Positions 51,880-61,151 of a DNA stretch of 64,000 nt are shown piece after piece (the stretch's first letter is position 1; every line of letters starts with the position of its first letter). The stretch spans positions 62,001-126,000 of the forward strand of contig NZ_JACAOR010000005.1 of NCBI RefSeq assembly GCF_013386115.1. Reading direction: 5' to 3'. The notes under the pieces were generated by a model. That model had not been told where the DNA came from. It saw nothing but the letters and a program-made list of their open reading frames with translations, and made no database searches. A program made the translations under genes and the position numbers. This DNA comes from Pseudomonas gingeri. GTDB lineage: Bacteria; Pseudomonadota; Gammaproteobacteria; Pseudomonadales; Pseudomonadaceae.

Positions 51880-53796
51880 ATGCAGAACAACCATTTGAGC
51901 CGTCACGCCCGCCAGGTGCTGACCGTGACCCAGGGCAAGCCTCAACTGCATGGGCCGGGTAGTGATCCGTCCATTGCCCGTTCCTGGCTGCGCTGCCTTG
52001 AGGATTATCACCTCGATCCGTCGTTGAGCATCGCCCCCACGGTGCTGGAGCACGATCGCCTCCTGGAAAGCCGCGAGCGCCTCAAGCAGGTGTTGCAGAT
52101 CGCCGGCAACGAGATGACCAGCCTGCATCAGCAACTCTCCGGTGCCGGGCATGCGGTGTTGCTGACCGATTCCCGGGGCGTGATCCTCAACTGCGTCACC
52201 GCTCCCGCCGAACGCAAGATCTTCGAGCGTGCCGGGCTCTGGCTCGGCGCCGACTGGAGCGAGGCCTGCGAAGGCACCAACGGTATCGGCACCTGCCTGG
52301 TGGAGCGGCAGTCGCTGACCATTCACCAGGACGAACACTTTCGTGGCCGCCACACCGGCCTGACCTGTTCGGCGAGCCCGGTCTTCGATCCCCAGGGCGA
52401 ATTGCTGGCGGTGCTCGATGTGTCGTCCGCGCGTCCGGATGTATCCCGGCAGAGCCAATTCCACACCATGGCCCTGGTGAACCTCTCGGCGAAGATGATC
52501 GAGAGCTGCTATTTCCTGCGTTATTACGATAAGCACTGGTTGTTGCGCTTTCACTTGCAGGCCGAGTCCGTGGGCCTGTTCAGCGAAGGGCTGCTGGCAT
52601 TCGACGGCGAAGGGCGGATCAGTGCGGTCAACCAGAGCGCGTTGAACCTGCTGGGGCATGCCCGCGGCGGGCTGCTGGGGCAGCCGGTGGAAGCGTTTTT
52701 CGATTGCTCGCTGGATGACTTGCTGGGGCGTGCGAGTGCCCAGGCCAGCGCCAGTTGGCCATTGCGCACGCGGGATGGCCGCGGCTTGTTCGCGGTGTTG
52801 CGCGGCCAGCCGCGCAGTGTGCCCAAGCCGCTGGTATCGTCGCCGGTCATCGCCGAACGGGCAGGCCTCTCGGGCATCTGCCTGGGCGACGAAGGCTTGC
52901 AGAGTGATTTTCGCAAGGCGTTGCGGGTCTTCGAGCGCGATGTGCCGCTGTTGATCAACGGCGAAACCGGCTCGGGCAAGGAAGCGTTCGCCAAGGCGGT
53001 GCATCAGTCCAGCCAGCGTGCGGAAAAGGCCTTTGTCGCCCTCAACTGCGCGGCCATCCCGGAAAGCCTGATCGAAAGCGAACTGTTCGGTTATCGCGGT
53101 GGCAGTTTTACCGGCGCGCGCAAGGAAGGCATGCGTGGCAAGTTGCAGCAGGCCGATGGCGGCACGCTGTTCCTCGATGAGATCGGCGATATGCCGCTGG
53201 CATTGCAGACCCGCCTGCTGAGAGTGCTGGAAGACCGCCAGGTGGTGCCGATCGGCGGCGAGCCCGAGGCGGTCAACGTGCGGATCGTCAGCGCGACCCA
53301 CCGCAATCTGCTGGAGCGGGTGCAGGACGGCAGCTTCCGCGAGGATCTGTATTACCGGCTCAATGGGCTGGAGATCGGCTTGCCGGCCTTGCGTGAGCGT
53401 AGCGACAGGTCCCAGTTGCTGGATTTTCTACTGGCCGAGGAGGCCGCCGGGCAGCCTGTGCTGATCGAGGCGGCGGCACGCCAGGCCCTGCTGGATTTCG
53501 CCTGGCCGGGCAATGTGCGGCAGTTGCGCACGGTGCTGCGCACGCTGGTGGCGCTGTGTGATAACGGGCGGATCGCCGTGGCGGACCTGCCGGCGATGAT
53601 TCGCCAGGCGCGACCCGCCCTTGCGCCGATGCCGGTTGACGAGCTCTCGGAGCATCCGCTGGAAGAGGCCGAGCGCCTGGCCCTGCTCAATGCCCTGGAG
53701 CAGCAGCGCTGGCACATGACCCATACCGCCGGGCAACTGGGGGTCAGTCGCAATACCCTGTATAGAAAGCTGCGCAAGCATGGCATCGCCCGCTGA
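51880..53796 (+). CDS. Sigma-54-dependent activator of the ethanolamine/acetaldehyde genes (AcoR type)
   Basis: A 638-residue enhancer-binding protein. The N-terminal GAF-like sensor (residues 80-200) carries SEACEGTNGIGTCLVERQSL, as in AcoR; a PAS-like part follows. The AAA+ domain has Walker A GETGSGKEAF near 362, GSFTGA at 408-413 in place of GAFTGA, and Walker B GGTLFLDEIGDMP. The Fis-type helix-turn-helix is HTAGQLGVSRNTLYRKLRKH. It should bind acetaldehyde or a related signal and activate exaC and probably eat-eutBC. I recall the P. aeruginosa counterpart, next to the same genes, called EatR. GGGAG precedes its ATG. Confidence 0.93.
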   Translation: MQNNHLSRHARQVLTVTQGKPQLHGPGSDPSIARSWLRCLEDYHLDPSLSIAPTVLEHDRLLESRERLKQVLQIAGNEMTSLHQQLSGAGHAVLLTDSRGVILNCVTAPAERKIFERAGLWLGADWSEACEGTNGIGTCLVERQSLTIHQDEHFRGRHTGLTCSASPVFDPQGELLAVLDVSSARPDVSRQSQFHTMALVNLSAKMIESCYFLRYYDKHWLLRFHLQAESVGLFSEGLLAFDGEGRISAVNQSALNLLGHARGGLLGQPVEAFFDCSLDDLLGRASAQASASWPLRTRDGRGLFAVLRGQPRSVPKPLVSSPVIAERAGLSGICLGDEGLQSDFRKALRVFERDVPLLINGETGSGKEAFAKAVHQSSQRAEKAFVALNCAAIPESLIESELFGYRGGSFTGARKEGMRGKLQQADGGTLFLDEIGDMPLALQTRLLRVLEDRQVVPIGGEPEAVNVRIVSATHRNLLERVQDGSFREDLYYRLNGLEIGLPALRERSDRSQLLDFLLAEEAAGQPVLIEAAARQALLDFAWPGNVRQLRTVLRTLVALCDNGRIAVADLPAMIRQARPALAPMPVDELSEHPLEEAERLALLNALEQQRWHMTHTAGQLGVSRNTLYRKLRKHGIAR

Positions 53797-53891
53797 GGAC
53801 GCTCGGTTCCCTCATGTCCGCGAACCTGAAACACAAGGTGCGATTTCGTCCGCCCTGGGCTAACCTGCGGCCATGTTTTACGAGGTCGACT

Positions 53892-55241
53892 ATGCACATT
53901 CATATTCTGGGTATCTGCGGCACCTTCATGGGGTCGATGGCGGTTCTGGCCAAAGAGCTGGGCCATCACGTGACGGGCTCCGATGCCAACGTCTATCCAC
54001 CGATGAGCACGCAACTGCAGGCGCAGGGCATCGAGCTGACCCAGGGCTACGACCCGGCCCAGCTTGATCCGGCCCCCGACCTGGTGGTGATCGGCAATGC
54101 CATGTCCCGTGGCAATCCCGCCGTCGAGTACGTGTTGAACAAGGGCCTGCCCTATGTCTCCGGCCCGCAGTGGCTGGCCGACCATGTGTTGCAGGGCCGC
54201 TGGGTCCTGGCCGTCGCCGGCACCCATGGCAAGACCACCACCAGCAGCATGCTGGCCTGGGTGCTGGAACACGCGGGCATGAGCCCGGGCTTCCTGATCG
54301 GCGGTGTGCCGCAGAACTTCTCGGTGTCGGCACGGCTGGGCGATACGCCGTTCTTCGTGATCGAAGCCGATGAATACGACAGCGCGTTTTTCGACAAGCG
54401 CTCCAAGTTCGTCCACTACCGCCCGCGCACGGCGATCCTGAACAACCTGGAGTTCGATCACGCGGACATCTTCCCGGATCTGCCAGCCATCGAGCGGCAA
54501 TTCCACCATCTGGTGCGGACCATCCCGAGCGAAGGCCTGGTGATCCACCCGACCACCGAGCCGGCGCTCAAGCGCGTGATCGAGATGGGCTGCTGGACGC
54601 CGGTGCAGACCACCGGTGCCGGTGGCCAGTGGCAGGTCAAGCTGCTCAGTGAAGACGGCTCGCGTTTCGAAGTGATGTTCGAAGGCGTGGCCCAGGGTGT
54701 GGTCGAGTGGGACATGACCGGCCAGCATAACGTCGCCAATGCCCTGGCCACCCTGGCTGCCGCCCGCCATGTCGGCGTGGTGCCGGCTATGGGCATCGCG
54801 GCCCTGAGTGCTTTCAAGAGCGTGAAGCGGCGCATGGAAAAGGTCGCCGAAGTCCATGGCGTGACCATCTACGACGACTTCGCCCACCACCCGACGGCCA
54901 TTGCCACGACCCTCGACGGTTTGCGCAAGAAGGTCGGCGATGCGCCGGTGATCGCCATTATCGAGCCGCGCTCCAACTCGATGAAGCTCGGTGCCCACCG
55001 CGACGGCTTGCCGGAAAGCGTGGTCCAGGCCGACCAGGTGATCTGGTATGCGCCGGCCAACCTCGGCTGGGACCTGGGCGCGACCGCGGCCTTGTGTACC
55101 GTGCCGTCGATTGTCAGTGACTCCCTCGACGGCATTATCGAGCGAGTGAAAAGCCAGGCCAAACCCGGCACCCATGTGGTGATCATGAGCAACGGCGGCT
55201 TCGGCGGCCTGCACGGCAAGCTGGCCGAGGCCTTGCAGTGA
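53892..55241 (+). CDS. mpl: UDP-N-acetylmuramate:L-alanyl-gamma-D-glutamyl-meso-diaminopimelate ligase
   Basis: A 449-residue Mur-ligase-family enzyme that joins recycled murein tripeptide to UDP-MurNAc, saving cell-wall peptide. It has the N-terminal Rossmann motif [20 protein letters not shown], the ATP loop [40 protein letters not shown] and [15 protein letters not shown] 53892 follows GAGG and fits the family; the upstream in-frame ATG at 53814 gives a non-conserved extension. Its stop overlaps the ubiX GTG start. Confidence 0.97.
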   Translation: MHIHILGICGTFMGSMAVLAKELGHHVTGSDANVYPPMSTQLQAQGIELTQGYDPAQLDPAPDLVVIGNAMSRGNPAVEYVLNKGLPYVSGPQWLADHVLQGRWVLAVAGTHGKTTTSSMLAWVLEHAGMSPGFLIGGVPQNFSVSARLGDTPFFVIEADEYDSAFFDKRSKFVHYRPRTAILNNLEFDHADIFPDLPAIERQFHHLVRTIPSEGLVIHPTTEPALKRVIEMGCWTPVQTTGAGGQWQVKLLSEDGSRFEVMFEGVAQGVVEWDMTGQHNVANALATLAAARHVGVVPAMGIAALSAFKSVKRRMEKVAEVHGVTIYDDFAHHPTAIATTLDGLRKKVGDAPVIAIIEPRSNSMKLGAHRDGLPESVVQADQVIWYAPANLGWDLGATAALCTVPSIVSDSLDGIIERVKSQAKPGTHVVIMSNGGFGGLHGKLAEALQ

Positions 55242-55867
55242 GCGGCCCGGAACGCATCACCCTGGCGATGACCGGCGCGTCCGGCGCGCAATACGGCTTG
55301 CGCCTGCTCGATTGCCTGGTGCGCGAGGACCGTGAGGTGCACTTCCTGATTTCCAAGGCCGCGCAACTGGTGATGGCGACGGAGACGGATGTCACCCTGC
55401 CACCCAAGCCGCAGACGATGCAGGCGTTCCTCACCGAATACACCGGGGCGCAAGTGGGGCAGATCCGTGTCTATGGCAAGGAAGACTGGATGTCGCCCGT
55501 CGCCTCGGGCTCCGGTTCGCCGGCGGCGATGGTGGTGGTGCCGTGTTCCACCGGGACCTTGTCGGCGATTGCCACAGGGGCCTGCAACAACCTGATCGAG
55601 CGGGCGGCGGACGTCACGCTGAAGGAGCGGCGGCAGTTGATCCTGGTGCCGCGGGAAGCGCCGTACTCGAGTATCCACCTGGAGAACATGCTCAAGCTGT
55701 CGAATATGGGCGTGACTATCCTGCCGGCGTCGCCGGGCTTTTATCACCAGCCGCAGACCATCGACGACCTGGTGGATTTTGTCGTGGCACGGATTCTCAA
55801 TGTGCTGAATATTCCTCAGGACATGTTGCCGCGCTGGGGCGAGCATCACTTGAGCAGCGATGAATAA
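55238..55867 (+). CDS. ubiX: Flavin prenyltransferase
   Basis: A 209-residue enzyme that prenylates FMN to make the cofactor of the UbiD decarboxylase, needed for ubiquinone synthesis. Conserved motifs are [40 protein letters not shown] and [20 protein letters not shown], then [18 protein letters not shown]. It begins with GTG overlapping the mpl stop (GTGA). The next gene, for a small lipoprotein, overlaps its end by 8 bp. Confidence 0.97.
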   Translation: MSGPERITLAMTGASGAQYGLRLLDCLVREDREVHFLISKAAQLVMATETDVTLPPKPQTMQAFLTEYTGAQVGQIRVYGKEDWMSPVASGSGSPAAMVVVPCSTGTLSAIATGACNNLIERAADVTLKERRQLILVPREAPYSSIHLENMLKLSNMGVTILPASPGFYHQPQTIDDLVDFVVARILNVLNIPQDMLPRWGEHHLSSDE

Positions 55868-56147
55868 GTCGCTGCTGTACCTGTTGCTGGCCGTACAGCT
55901 GGCGGGCTGTGCGACGGTGCGTACCCTGGATGCGGGCAAGACCGGCGCGCCGATCGTCTATTCGGGGACGCGGCTGGACCTGTACGCGATGCAGGGCGGT
56001 TGTTGTGCCAGCGACCGCTTCGGGGCCGAGGCGCCGAGCTATCCGGGCGTCGACCTGCCGGCCAGCGCCTTGCTCGACACCTTGCTGTTGCCGCTGTCGG
56101 TGTTGACGGTATTGGGGGTTGGTTTTCAGGCGACGGGCGGGTTGTAG
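55860..56147 (+). CDS. YceK/YidQ-like small lipoprotein
   Basis: A 95-residue protein with a lipoprotein signal ([13 protein letters not shown]; lipobox LAGC, Cys 17). The mature part reads [20 protein letters not shown], then [20 protein letters not shown], the pattern of YceK/YidQ proteins with a C-terminal hydrophobic segment. Ala at +2 after Cys predicts outer-membrane sorting. Function of the family is unknown. It overlaps ubiX by 8 bp, so it is the last gene of mpl-ubiX. Confidence 0.88.
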   Translation: MNKSLLYLLLAVQLAGCATVRTLDAGKTGAPIVYSGTRLDLYAMQGGCCASDRFGAEAPSYPGVDLPASALLDTLLLPLSVLTVLGVGFQATGGL

Positions 56148-56190
56148 CATTGATTGATGGCTTTGTGGCGCTGGGTTGCGTGGAGCTTGT

Positions 56191-56260
56191 GTGGGAGGGG
56201 GCTTGCCCCCGAAGAGGCCGGTGAGATCGCTAAAAGCTTCGGGGGCAAGCCCCCTCCCAC
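56191..56260. repeat. Perfect REP inverted pair after the YceK-like gene
   Basis: The arms GTGGGAGGGGGCTTGCCCCC plus GAAG (56191-56214) and their exact reverse complement (56237-56260) flank a 22-base spacer. The core has G-C pairs changed on both sides of the stem relative to the CGCGGGC type (GGGGGC), a compensated variant. It lies between convergent genes. Confidence 0.9.
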
Positions 56261-56321
56261 ATAAATAAGCACTGCTCCACACAAGCACCGCTCACCACAA
56301 GGGACCGAGCAGTCCCGTGAG

Positions 56322-56963
56322 TTACTTGCCCAACCGGCGCAACTCATCCGACTCGACGATCCGCACACCATCCTGCTCTTCCAGCGCCAGGCGCCACAGT
56401 GCTCGGGCCAGCTGGCAGGCTTCGATCCCGCGATACTTGCCGGGAATCAACTTCGACAAGGGCCCCGCCAGCTGTTCGGCGAGGCGCGGTTCCGTGCGCT
56501 CGCCCAGCAACAGCGACGGCCGGGCAATGGTCAGTTGCGGCCAGTCCTGCGCCTTCAACGACTCCTCCATCTCCCCCTTGACCCGGCTGTAGAACACCTT
56601 GGATTTCGGGTTGGCATCAATCGCGCTGACCACGATCAGGTGCCGTGCGCCCATTTCCCGGGCGCGCTTGCCAAAGGCCACGACCATGTCATGGTCGATG
56701 GCGCGAAAGGCTTCCTCGGAACCGGCTAGCTTGATGGTGGTGCCGAGGCAGCAGATGGCCAGGTCGACACGCCCGCTCAGTTGCGGCAGGAATACCGCCG
56801 GGTCGCCGACCGGGTTTTCCAGGTGTGGATGTTCCGCCAGGGGCCGCCGCGACGGGGCGAGTACGCGGCTGACCGTGGGCTCGTTGAGCAGGCGGTCGAG
56901 TAGATGTTCACCGGTCAGGCCGGTGGCTCCAGCGAGCAGGATGTGCTGAGGCGTCAAGTACAT
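56322..56963 (-). CDS. NAD(P)H-binding atypical short-chain oxidoreductase
   Basis: A 213-residue Rossmann protein with the glycine motif [59 protein letters not shown] (Tyr and Lys of the active-site pattern YxxxK as YSRVK) and [16 protein letters not shown]. It resembles the HTATIP2/YraR group, whose substrates are unknown. Same strand as the MORN lipoprotein gene upstream (27-bp gap), so both may be co-transcribed. Confidence 0.88.
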   Translation of the reverse strand: MYLTPQHILLAGATGLTGEHLLDRLLNEPTVSRVLAPSRRPLAEHPHLENPVGDPAVFLPQLSGRVDLAICCLGTTIKLAGSEEAFRAIDHDMVVAFGKRAREMGARHLIVVSAIDANPKSKVFYSRVKGEMEESLKAQDWPQLTIARPSLLLGERTEPRLAEQLAGPLSKLIPGKYRGIEACQLARALWRLALEEQDGVRIVESDELRRLGK

Positions 56964-56990
56964 AAAATATCTCCCTTGATACGAATCAGC

Positions 56991-58709
56991 TTAGTTGCTC
57001 TTGGCTTCCTTGCTGTCCAGCGAAGCGCTTTGCAGCGCTTTTCGTGCTTGTTGCTTGCGTAGTTGCTGCCAATGGGCCAGCACGCCCTTGGGTGCCCAGA
57101 TCTGGGGTTCCGAAGCCTCGAAGTTGTCCGCCTGTTCGCGGTCGGCGACATGGGCCTTGGCGAGGTTGAAAGCTTGCTGCAAATCGTCGGTCTGGTTCAG
57201 TGCCTGGGCGAACAGGGCGTCGCCGAAGTAGGTGAAATCCGCTTCCTCGGAGCAGCCGAAGGACACCCTATCAGCCCGCGAGGCGGTCATTATTAAAGTT
57301 CTTTCATCTTTCAGGGCGGGAATGAAACCACCGGAATAACAGGCCGAGATGACGATGACCTTGTCGCGGTTCTTCAGCGGGGCCAGGGCCGAGGCCATTT
57401 CATCCGCCGGCAGGTCGGCCAGTTCCAGGCGCGGCTGGTCCAGCACCAGTTCGTGCTCGTGGGTGCCGTGGCTGGTCAGGTAGATGAAGATCAGGTCTTC
57501 CGGGCCGCTACGGTCGGCCAGGGTCTGGGCAGCGCGGCGCAGGTTCTCGCGGGTGGCCATCGGACGGTCGACCAGATGGTCGCGGTGATTCACCAGGCTG
57601 ATCTGGCCGTAGGCGCCAAAGCGCGTGGCGAGCATCTTGTTGACGTAGTCGGCTTCACGCAGGAACACGCTCTGCTTGCCATCGCCCGCCAGTACCAGGC
57701 TGTACAGCTCGATGGCCGGGGTGGAGGCGGGAACGGCGGCCAGGGCTTTTTCCAGCAGCGAGCCCTGGGCCAGCAGACCCAGTTCCAGGGCGTCCGGCAG
57801 CAGCTTGCCCTCGGCATCGCGAACCCGCTGGCCATTGGCCCAGACACCGCTCTGCACGCTGCCGTCGGCCAGGGTCAGGATGCCGCGGCCCTGGTAGGTG
57901 TCGCCGGCGAACTCGCCGATATAGACGCTGCCATCACCGAGGCTCAGGTGGCCGAAGCCGGTAAAGCGCCATTCGCTGAATTCACCGCGATAGTGGCTGC
58001 CATCGACACCGATCAGCTCGCCCTTGCCACTGAGCACGCCGTCCTTGAACTCACCGATCCAGACATCGCCGTCGGCGTTTTCATAACGGCCCTTGCCGTT
58101 CAACTGGTTGTGCTTGAAGCCGCCGGCGTACTGGTCGCCTTCGGCGCTGTTGAAGGTCCCGATGCCTTCCAGCTGGCCGTTGACGAAACGCCCGGTGAAC
58201 TGGTTGCCGCTCGAATCGCTGCGCTGGCCTTCGCCATTGGGTTTGCCATGGGCGAACTGGCCCTGGTACTGGCTACCGTCTTCCAGCTCCAGGTGGCCGA
58301 GGCCGGAATACTGGTCGTCCTTGAATTCGCCGCGGTAGGTCATGCCGGCTTCTTTGAGGGTGCCTTCGCCGTTGCGGCGCCCCAGCTTGAACGCGCCGGT
58401 GTAGCTGCTGTCATGGGTGGTCAGGGTGCCCTGGCCGTGGAACAGGCCTTGCTGGAACTGGCCCTTGTAGACCTCGCCGTTGCTGCCGTGCCACTCGCCG
58501 TCGCCATGCCATTGGCCCTTGTCGAACTGACCCGCGTACCAGCTGCCGCTCGGGTAGTCGATGCGCCCCTGGCCTTGCAGCAGGCCATTGATCACTTCCC
58601 CACGATAACGACCGCCATCCGGCAGACGGGCGTCTGGCGGTAGCAGCGATTCGCCATCACCGCAGGCGGCGAGCAGCAGGGTCAGAGCAAGGGGCACAAG
58701 TGGGCGCAT
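56991..58709 (-). CDS. MORN-repeat lipoprotein with caspase-like C13 peptidase domain
   Basis: A 572-residue protein. The lipoprotein signal ends LALTLLLAAC (Cys 16) with Gly-Asp after the Cys; Gly at +2 predicts outer-membrane sorting in the simple rule. Residues 30-290 hold about twelve MORN repeats (YxGxFxxGxxxGxG, for example YRGEFKDDQYSGLGHLELED). The C-terminal 230 residues are a legumain/caspase-fold C13 domain, with likely catalytic His 414 (YLTSHGTHEHEL) and Cys 457 (VISACYSGG). The start at 58709 gives a clean signal. MORN repeats usually bind lipid or proteins. Its targets and trigger are unknown. Confidence 0.9.
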   Translation of the reverse strand: MRPLVPLALTLLLAACGDGESLLPPDARLPDGGRYRGEVINGLLQGQGRIDYPSGSWYAGQFDKGQWHGDGEWHGSNGEVYKGQFQQGLFHGQGTLTTHDSSYTGAFKLGRRNGEGTLKEAGMTYRGEFKDDQYSGLGHLELEDGSQYQGQFAHGKPNGEGQRSDSSGNQFTGRFVNGQLEGIGTFNSAEGDQYAGGFKHNQLNGKGRYENADGDVWIGEFKDGVLSGKGELIGVDGSHYRGEFSEWRFTGFGHLSLGDGSVYIGEFAGDTYQGRGILTLADGSVQSGVWANGQRVRDAEGKLLPDALELGLLAQGSLLEKALAAVPASTPAIELYSLVLAGDGKQSVFLREADYVNKMLATRFGAYGQISLVNHRDHLVDRPMATRENLRRAAQTLADRSGPEDLIFIYLTSHGTHEHELVLDQPRLELADLPADEMASALAPLKNRDKVIVISACYSGGFIPALKDERTLIMTASRADRVSFGCSEEADFTYFGDALFAQALNQTDDLQQAFNLAKAHVADREQADNFEASEPQIWAPKGVLAHWQQLRKQQARKALQSASLDSKEAKSN

Positions 58710-58821
58710 AACGGGATCCGGGCAATTAGGGGACCGAGTATGCCGTAGCATTATGTTGTGTCTAGGGGGGAGAGCACGAAACAGTCGTGTCACTGTTTCG
58801 TGCCAGCACTCGGGCGTTACC

Positions 58822-59277
58822 TCAGACGAAGCAGAGCGACAGAGGTTCAGCGATGTAGGCGGGTTTTTCCTGGCCTTCGATTTCCAGGGTGGCGGTGGCC
58901 TTGAGCAGCCATTGGCCGGGCTTTTTCTCGGTGACCTCGGTCAGCTCGACCTTGAGGCGCACCCGCGAGTCGACCTTCACCGGCTGGATGAAGCGCACGC
59001 TGTCGAGGCCGTAGTTGACCACCATCTTCAGGCCTTCGGGCAGCACGAGGATGTCTTCCATCAGCTTGGGCATCAGCGACAGCGAGAGGAAACCATGGGC
59101 AATGGTGCTGCCGAACGGCGTTTGCGCGGCCTTGACCGGGTCGACGTGGATGAACTGATAATCGCCGGTGGCTTCCGCGAACAGGTTGATACGCTCCTGG
59201 TCGATGGTGAGCCATTCGGAACGTCCCAGTTCCTTGCCGACATAGTCGTTGAGTTGCGCTACGGGTACATAGGGCAT
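58822..59277 (-). CDS. MaoC-like (R)-specific enoyl-CoA hydratase/dehydratase
   Basis: A 151-residue hot-dog-fold protein. The hydratase-2 motif is AEATGDYQFIHVDPVKAAQT followed by FGSTIAHGFLSLSL, with the catalytic Asp and His. The ATG at 59277 follows AGGAGA. Proteins of this size hydrate trans-2-enoyl-CoA and can link beta-oxidation to polyhydroxyalkanoate or rhamnolipid precursors; the exact substrate is unknown. Single gene, divergent from lrgA. Confidence 0.92.
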   Translation of the reverse strand: MPYVPVAQLNDYVGKELGRSEWLTIDQERINLFAEATGDYQFIHVDPVKAAQTPFGSTIAHGFLSLSLMPKLMEDILVLPEGLKMVVNYGLDSVRFIQPVKVDSRVRLKVELTEVTEKKPGQWLLKATATLEIEGQEKPAYIAEPLSLCFV

Positions 59278-59455
59278 TGAGCCTCTCCTTGGTTTATCCA
59301 GTTCTTTCTGGCCGGGGCCTTGCAGCCCTTGGCATCCACTGTAGATCATCACGGCACTTGTGCCCGGTCAAGCCACCATGGCTTTGGCGAATGCCGCCGT
59401 ATCGGCGTGCTTATAATGGGCCGCGTTATCGGGGAAGAATCCAAGGGAGTGTCTG

Positions 59456-59818
59456 ATGTTGCTACGCGGCCTGACCTGGCTGGTGCTGTTTCAGTTGCTT
59501 GGCACGGCGATCAATCATTTGTGTGTACCGATGTTGCCGGGGCCGATCATCGGCCTACTGCTGTTGCTGGCGTTCCTGATGGTGCGTGGCGAAGTGGGCG
59601 CGCCGTTGAGCGAGGCGGCCTCCAGCCTGTTGCGCTACCTGCCGTTGCTGCTGGTGCCGCCGGCCGTGGGCGTGATGGTCTATGCCACGGAGATCGCGGC
59701 GAACTTCTGGGCGATCGCCGGCTCGCTGGTGCTCTCGGTGCTGATCTCCATGGCCTTGGCCGGCGTCCTGATGAATTGGCTGGTGCAACGCAAGGACCGG
59801 CGGGAGGGCAAGCCATGA
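59456..59818 (+). CDS. CidA/LrgA-family holin-like membrane protein
   Basis: A 120-residue protein with four hydrophobic helices and the LrgA/CidA motif LPGPIIGLLLLLAFL, then RYLPLLLVPPAVGVMVY. The family controls murein hydrolase activity, cell death or export of small acids. GGGAG precedes the ATG. Its stop overlaps the ATG of the LrgB-like gene (ATGA), and the pair should form one membrane complex. Which of the Cid or Lrg roles applies cannot be told from sequence. Confidence 0.92.
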   Translation: MLLRGLTWLVLFQLLGTAINHLCVPMLPGPIIGLLLLLAFLMVRGEVGAPLSEAASSLLRYLPLLLVPPAVGVMVYATEIAANFWAIAGSLVLSVLISMALAGVLMNWLVQRKDRREGKP

Positions 59819-60531
59819 CGCTCGACTGGCAAGGCGCCTGGAGCGCGGTGATTCACCATCCGTTGTTCGGCATCGGCATTACCCTGGGCGCCTATCAGTT
59901 GGTGCTCGCCGGGTTCGAGAAAACCCGCTGGATCTTCCTGCAACCGGTGCTGGCGTCGATGGCACTGGTGGTCGGGGTCCTGCTGCTGTGCGACCTGGAC
60001 TATGCCGAGTACCGCAAGAGCACGGAAATCCTCAGTATCCTGCTCGGTCCGGCGACCGTCGCGCTGGCGGTGCCGTTGTTCCTCAACCTGCGGCGGATCC
60101 GGCAGTTGTTCTGGCCGATTTTTACTACGCTGGTGATTGGCGGGGTGATCGCCACCGGGTTGTGTGTCCTGCTGGGTTGGCTGTTCGGCGCCGACCACCG
60201 GATGTTGATGACCATGGCGCCGAAGTCGGTGACTTCGCCGATTGCCATGTTGGTGGCCGAGCAGATCGGTGGTGTGGCAGCCTTGGCGGCGGTCTTCGTG
60301 CTGATCACCGGCGTGATCGGCGCCATTGCCGGGCCGAACATGCTGACGCGCCTGGGTGTGCAGCGTGCCGAGGCTCGTGGCATGGCGCTGGGCATGACGG
60401 CCCATGCGGTGGGCACCTCGGTGGCCTTGCAGGAAAGTGACGAATGCGGTGCCTTCGCGGCGCTGGCGATGAGTTTGATGGGCGTGGCCACGGCGGTGTT
60501 GTTGCCGCTGGTGGTGACATGGCTGGTTTAA
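59815..60531 (+). CDS. CidB/LrgB-family membrane protein
   Basis: A 238-residue protein with about seven hydrophobic helices. Family motifs are HPLFGIGITLGAYQLVLAGF, LGPATVALAVPLFLNLRRIR, MAPKSVTSPIAMLVAEQIGG and GMALGMTAHAVGTSVALQES. It starts inside the stop of the LrgA-like gene and is followed after 10 bp by the Lon-N gene. It acts with its partner in the inner membrane. Confidence 0.94.
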   Translation: MTLDWQGAWSAVIHHPLFGIGITLGAYQLVLAGFEKTRWIFLQPVLASMALVVGVLLLCDLDYAEYRKSTEILSILLGPATVALAVPLFLNLRRIRQLFWPIFTTLVIGGVIATGLCVLLGWLFGADHRMLMTMAPKSVTSPIAMLVAEQIGGVAALAAVFVLITGVIGAIAGPNMLTRLGVQRAEARGMALGMTAHAVGTSVALQESDECGAFAALAMSLMGVATAVLLPLVVTWLV

Positions 60532-60541
60532 GGAAACCTTT

Positions 60542-61132
60542 ATGACCCTGGCGCTGTTTCCCCTGAACACCGTGCTGTTCCCCGGCTGCACCCTCGACCT
60601 GCAGATTTTCGAGGCGCGCTACCTGGACATGATCAGTCGCTGCATGAAGCAAGGCAGTGGCTTTGGCGTGGTGTGCATTCTCGAGGGCGAAGAGGTCGGT
60701 CGCGCCGCGGAAGGTTTTGCCCGGGTCGGCTGTGAAGCGCTGATCCGCGACTTCCAGCAGCAGGACAATGGCCTGCTGGGCATTCGCGTGGAAGGCGGGC
60801 GACGTTTCCGTGTGCTGGGCAGCGAGCTGCAGAAGGACAACCTGACCGTCGCCGATGTCGAATGGCTGGACGAAATTCCCGAGCAGCCATTGCAGGACGA
60901 GGACGAGGACCTGGTGGCCCTGCTCAAGGCCCTGGCCGAACACCCGATGGTGGCGGCGTTGAACATGGGCACCGAAGCCACCGGACAGCAGTCGCTGGCG
61001 AACCAGCTGGCTTATCTGCTGCCGTTTTCCGATCTGGACAAGATCGATCTGCTGGAACTCGACGATCCCCAGCAGCGGCTGGATGCGATCCAGGCCCTGC
61101 TCGACGAACTGCAGGGCGAACTATTCGCATGA
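60542..61132 (+). CDS. Lon substrate-binding-domain (LON-N) protein
   Basis: A 196-residue stand-alone version of the N-terminal domain of Lon protease: LALFPLNTVLFPGCTLDLQI, FEARYLDMISRCMKQGSGFG, GRRFRVLG, and a helical tail ending DDPQQRLDAIQALLDELQGE. It lacks the ATPase and protease domains. AAGGAAA precedes the ATG. Stand-alone forms may bind unfolded proteins or modulate Lon; function unknown. Last gene in the lrgAB direction. Confidence 0.92.
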   Translation: MTLALFPLNTVLFPGCTLDLQIFEARYLDMISRCMKQGSGFGVVCILEGEEVGRAAEGFARVGCEALIRDFQQQDNGLLGIRVEGGRRFRVLGSELQKDNLTVADVEWLDEIPEQPLQDEDEDLVALLKALAEHPMVAALNMGTEATGQQSLANQLAYLLPFSDLDKIDLLELDDPQQRLDAIQALLDELQGELFA

Positions 61133-61151
61133 ACAGGGGGCGCGGTTCTCT

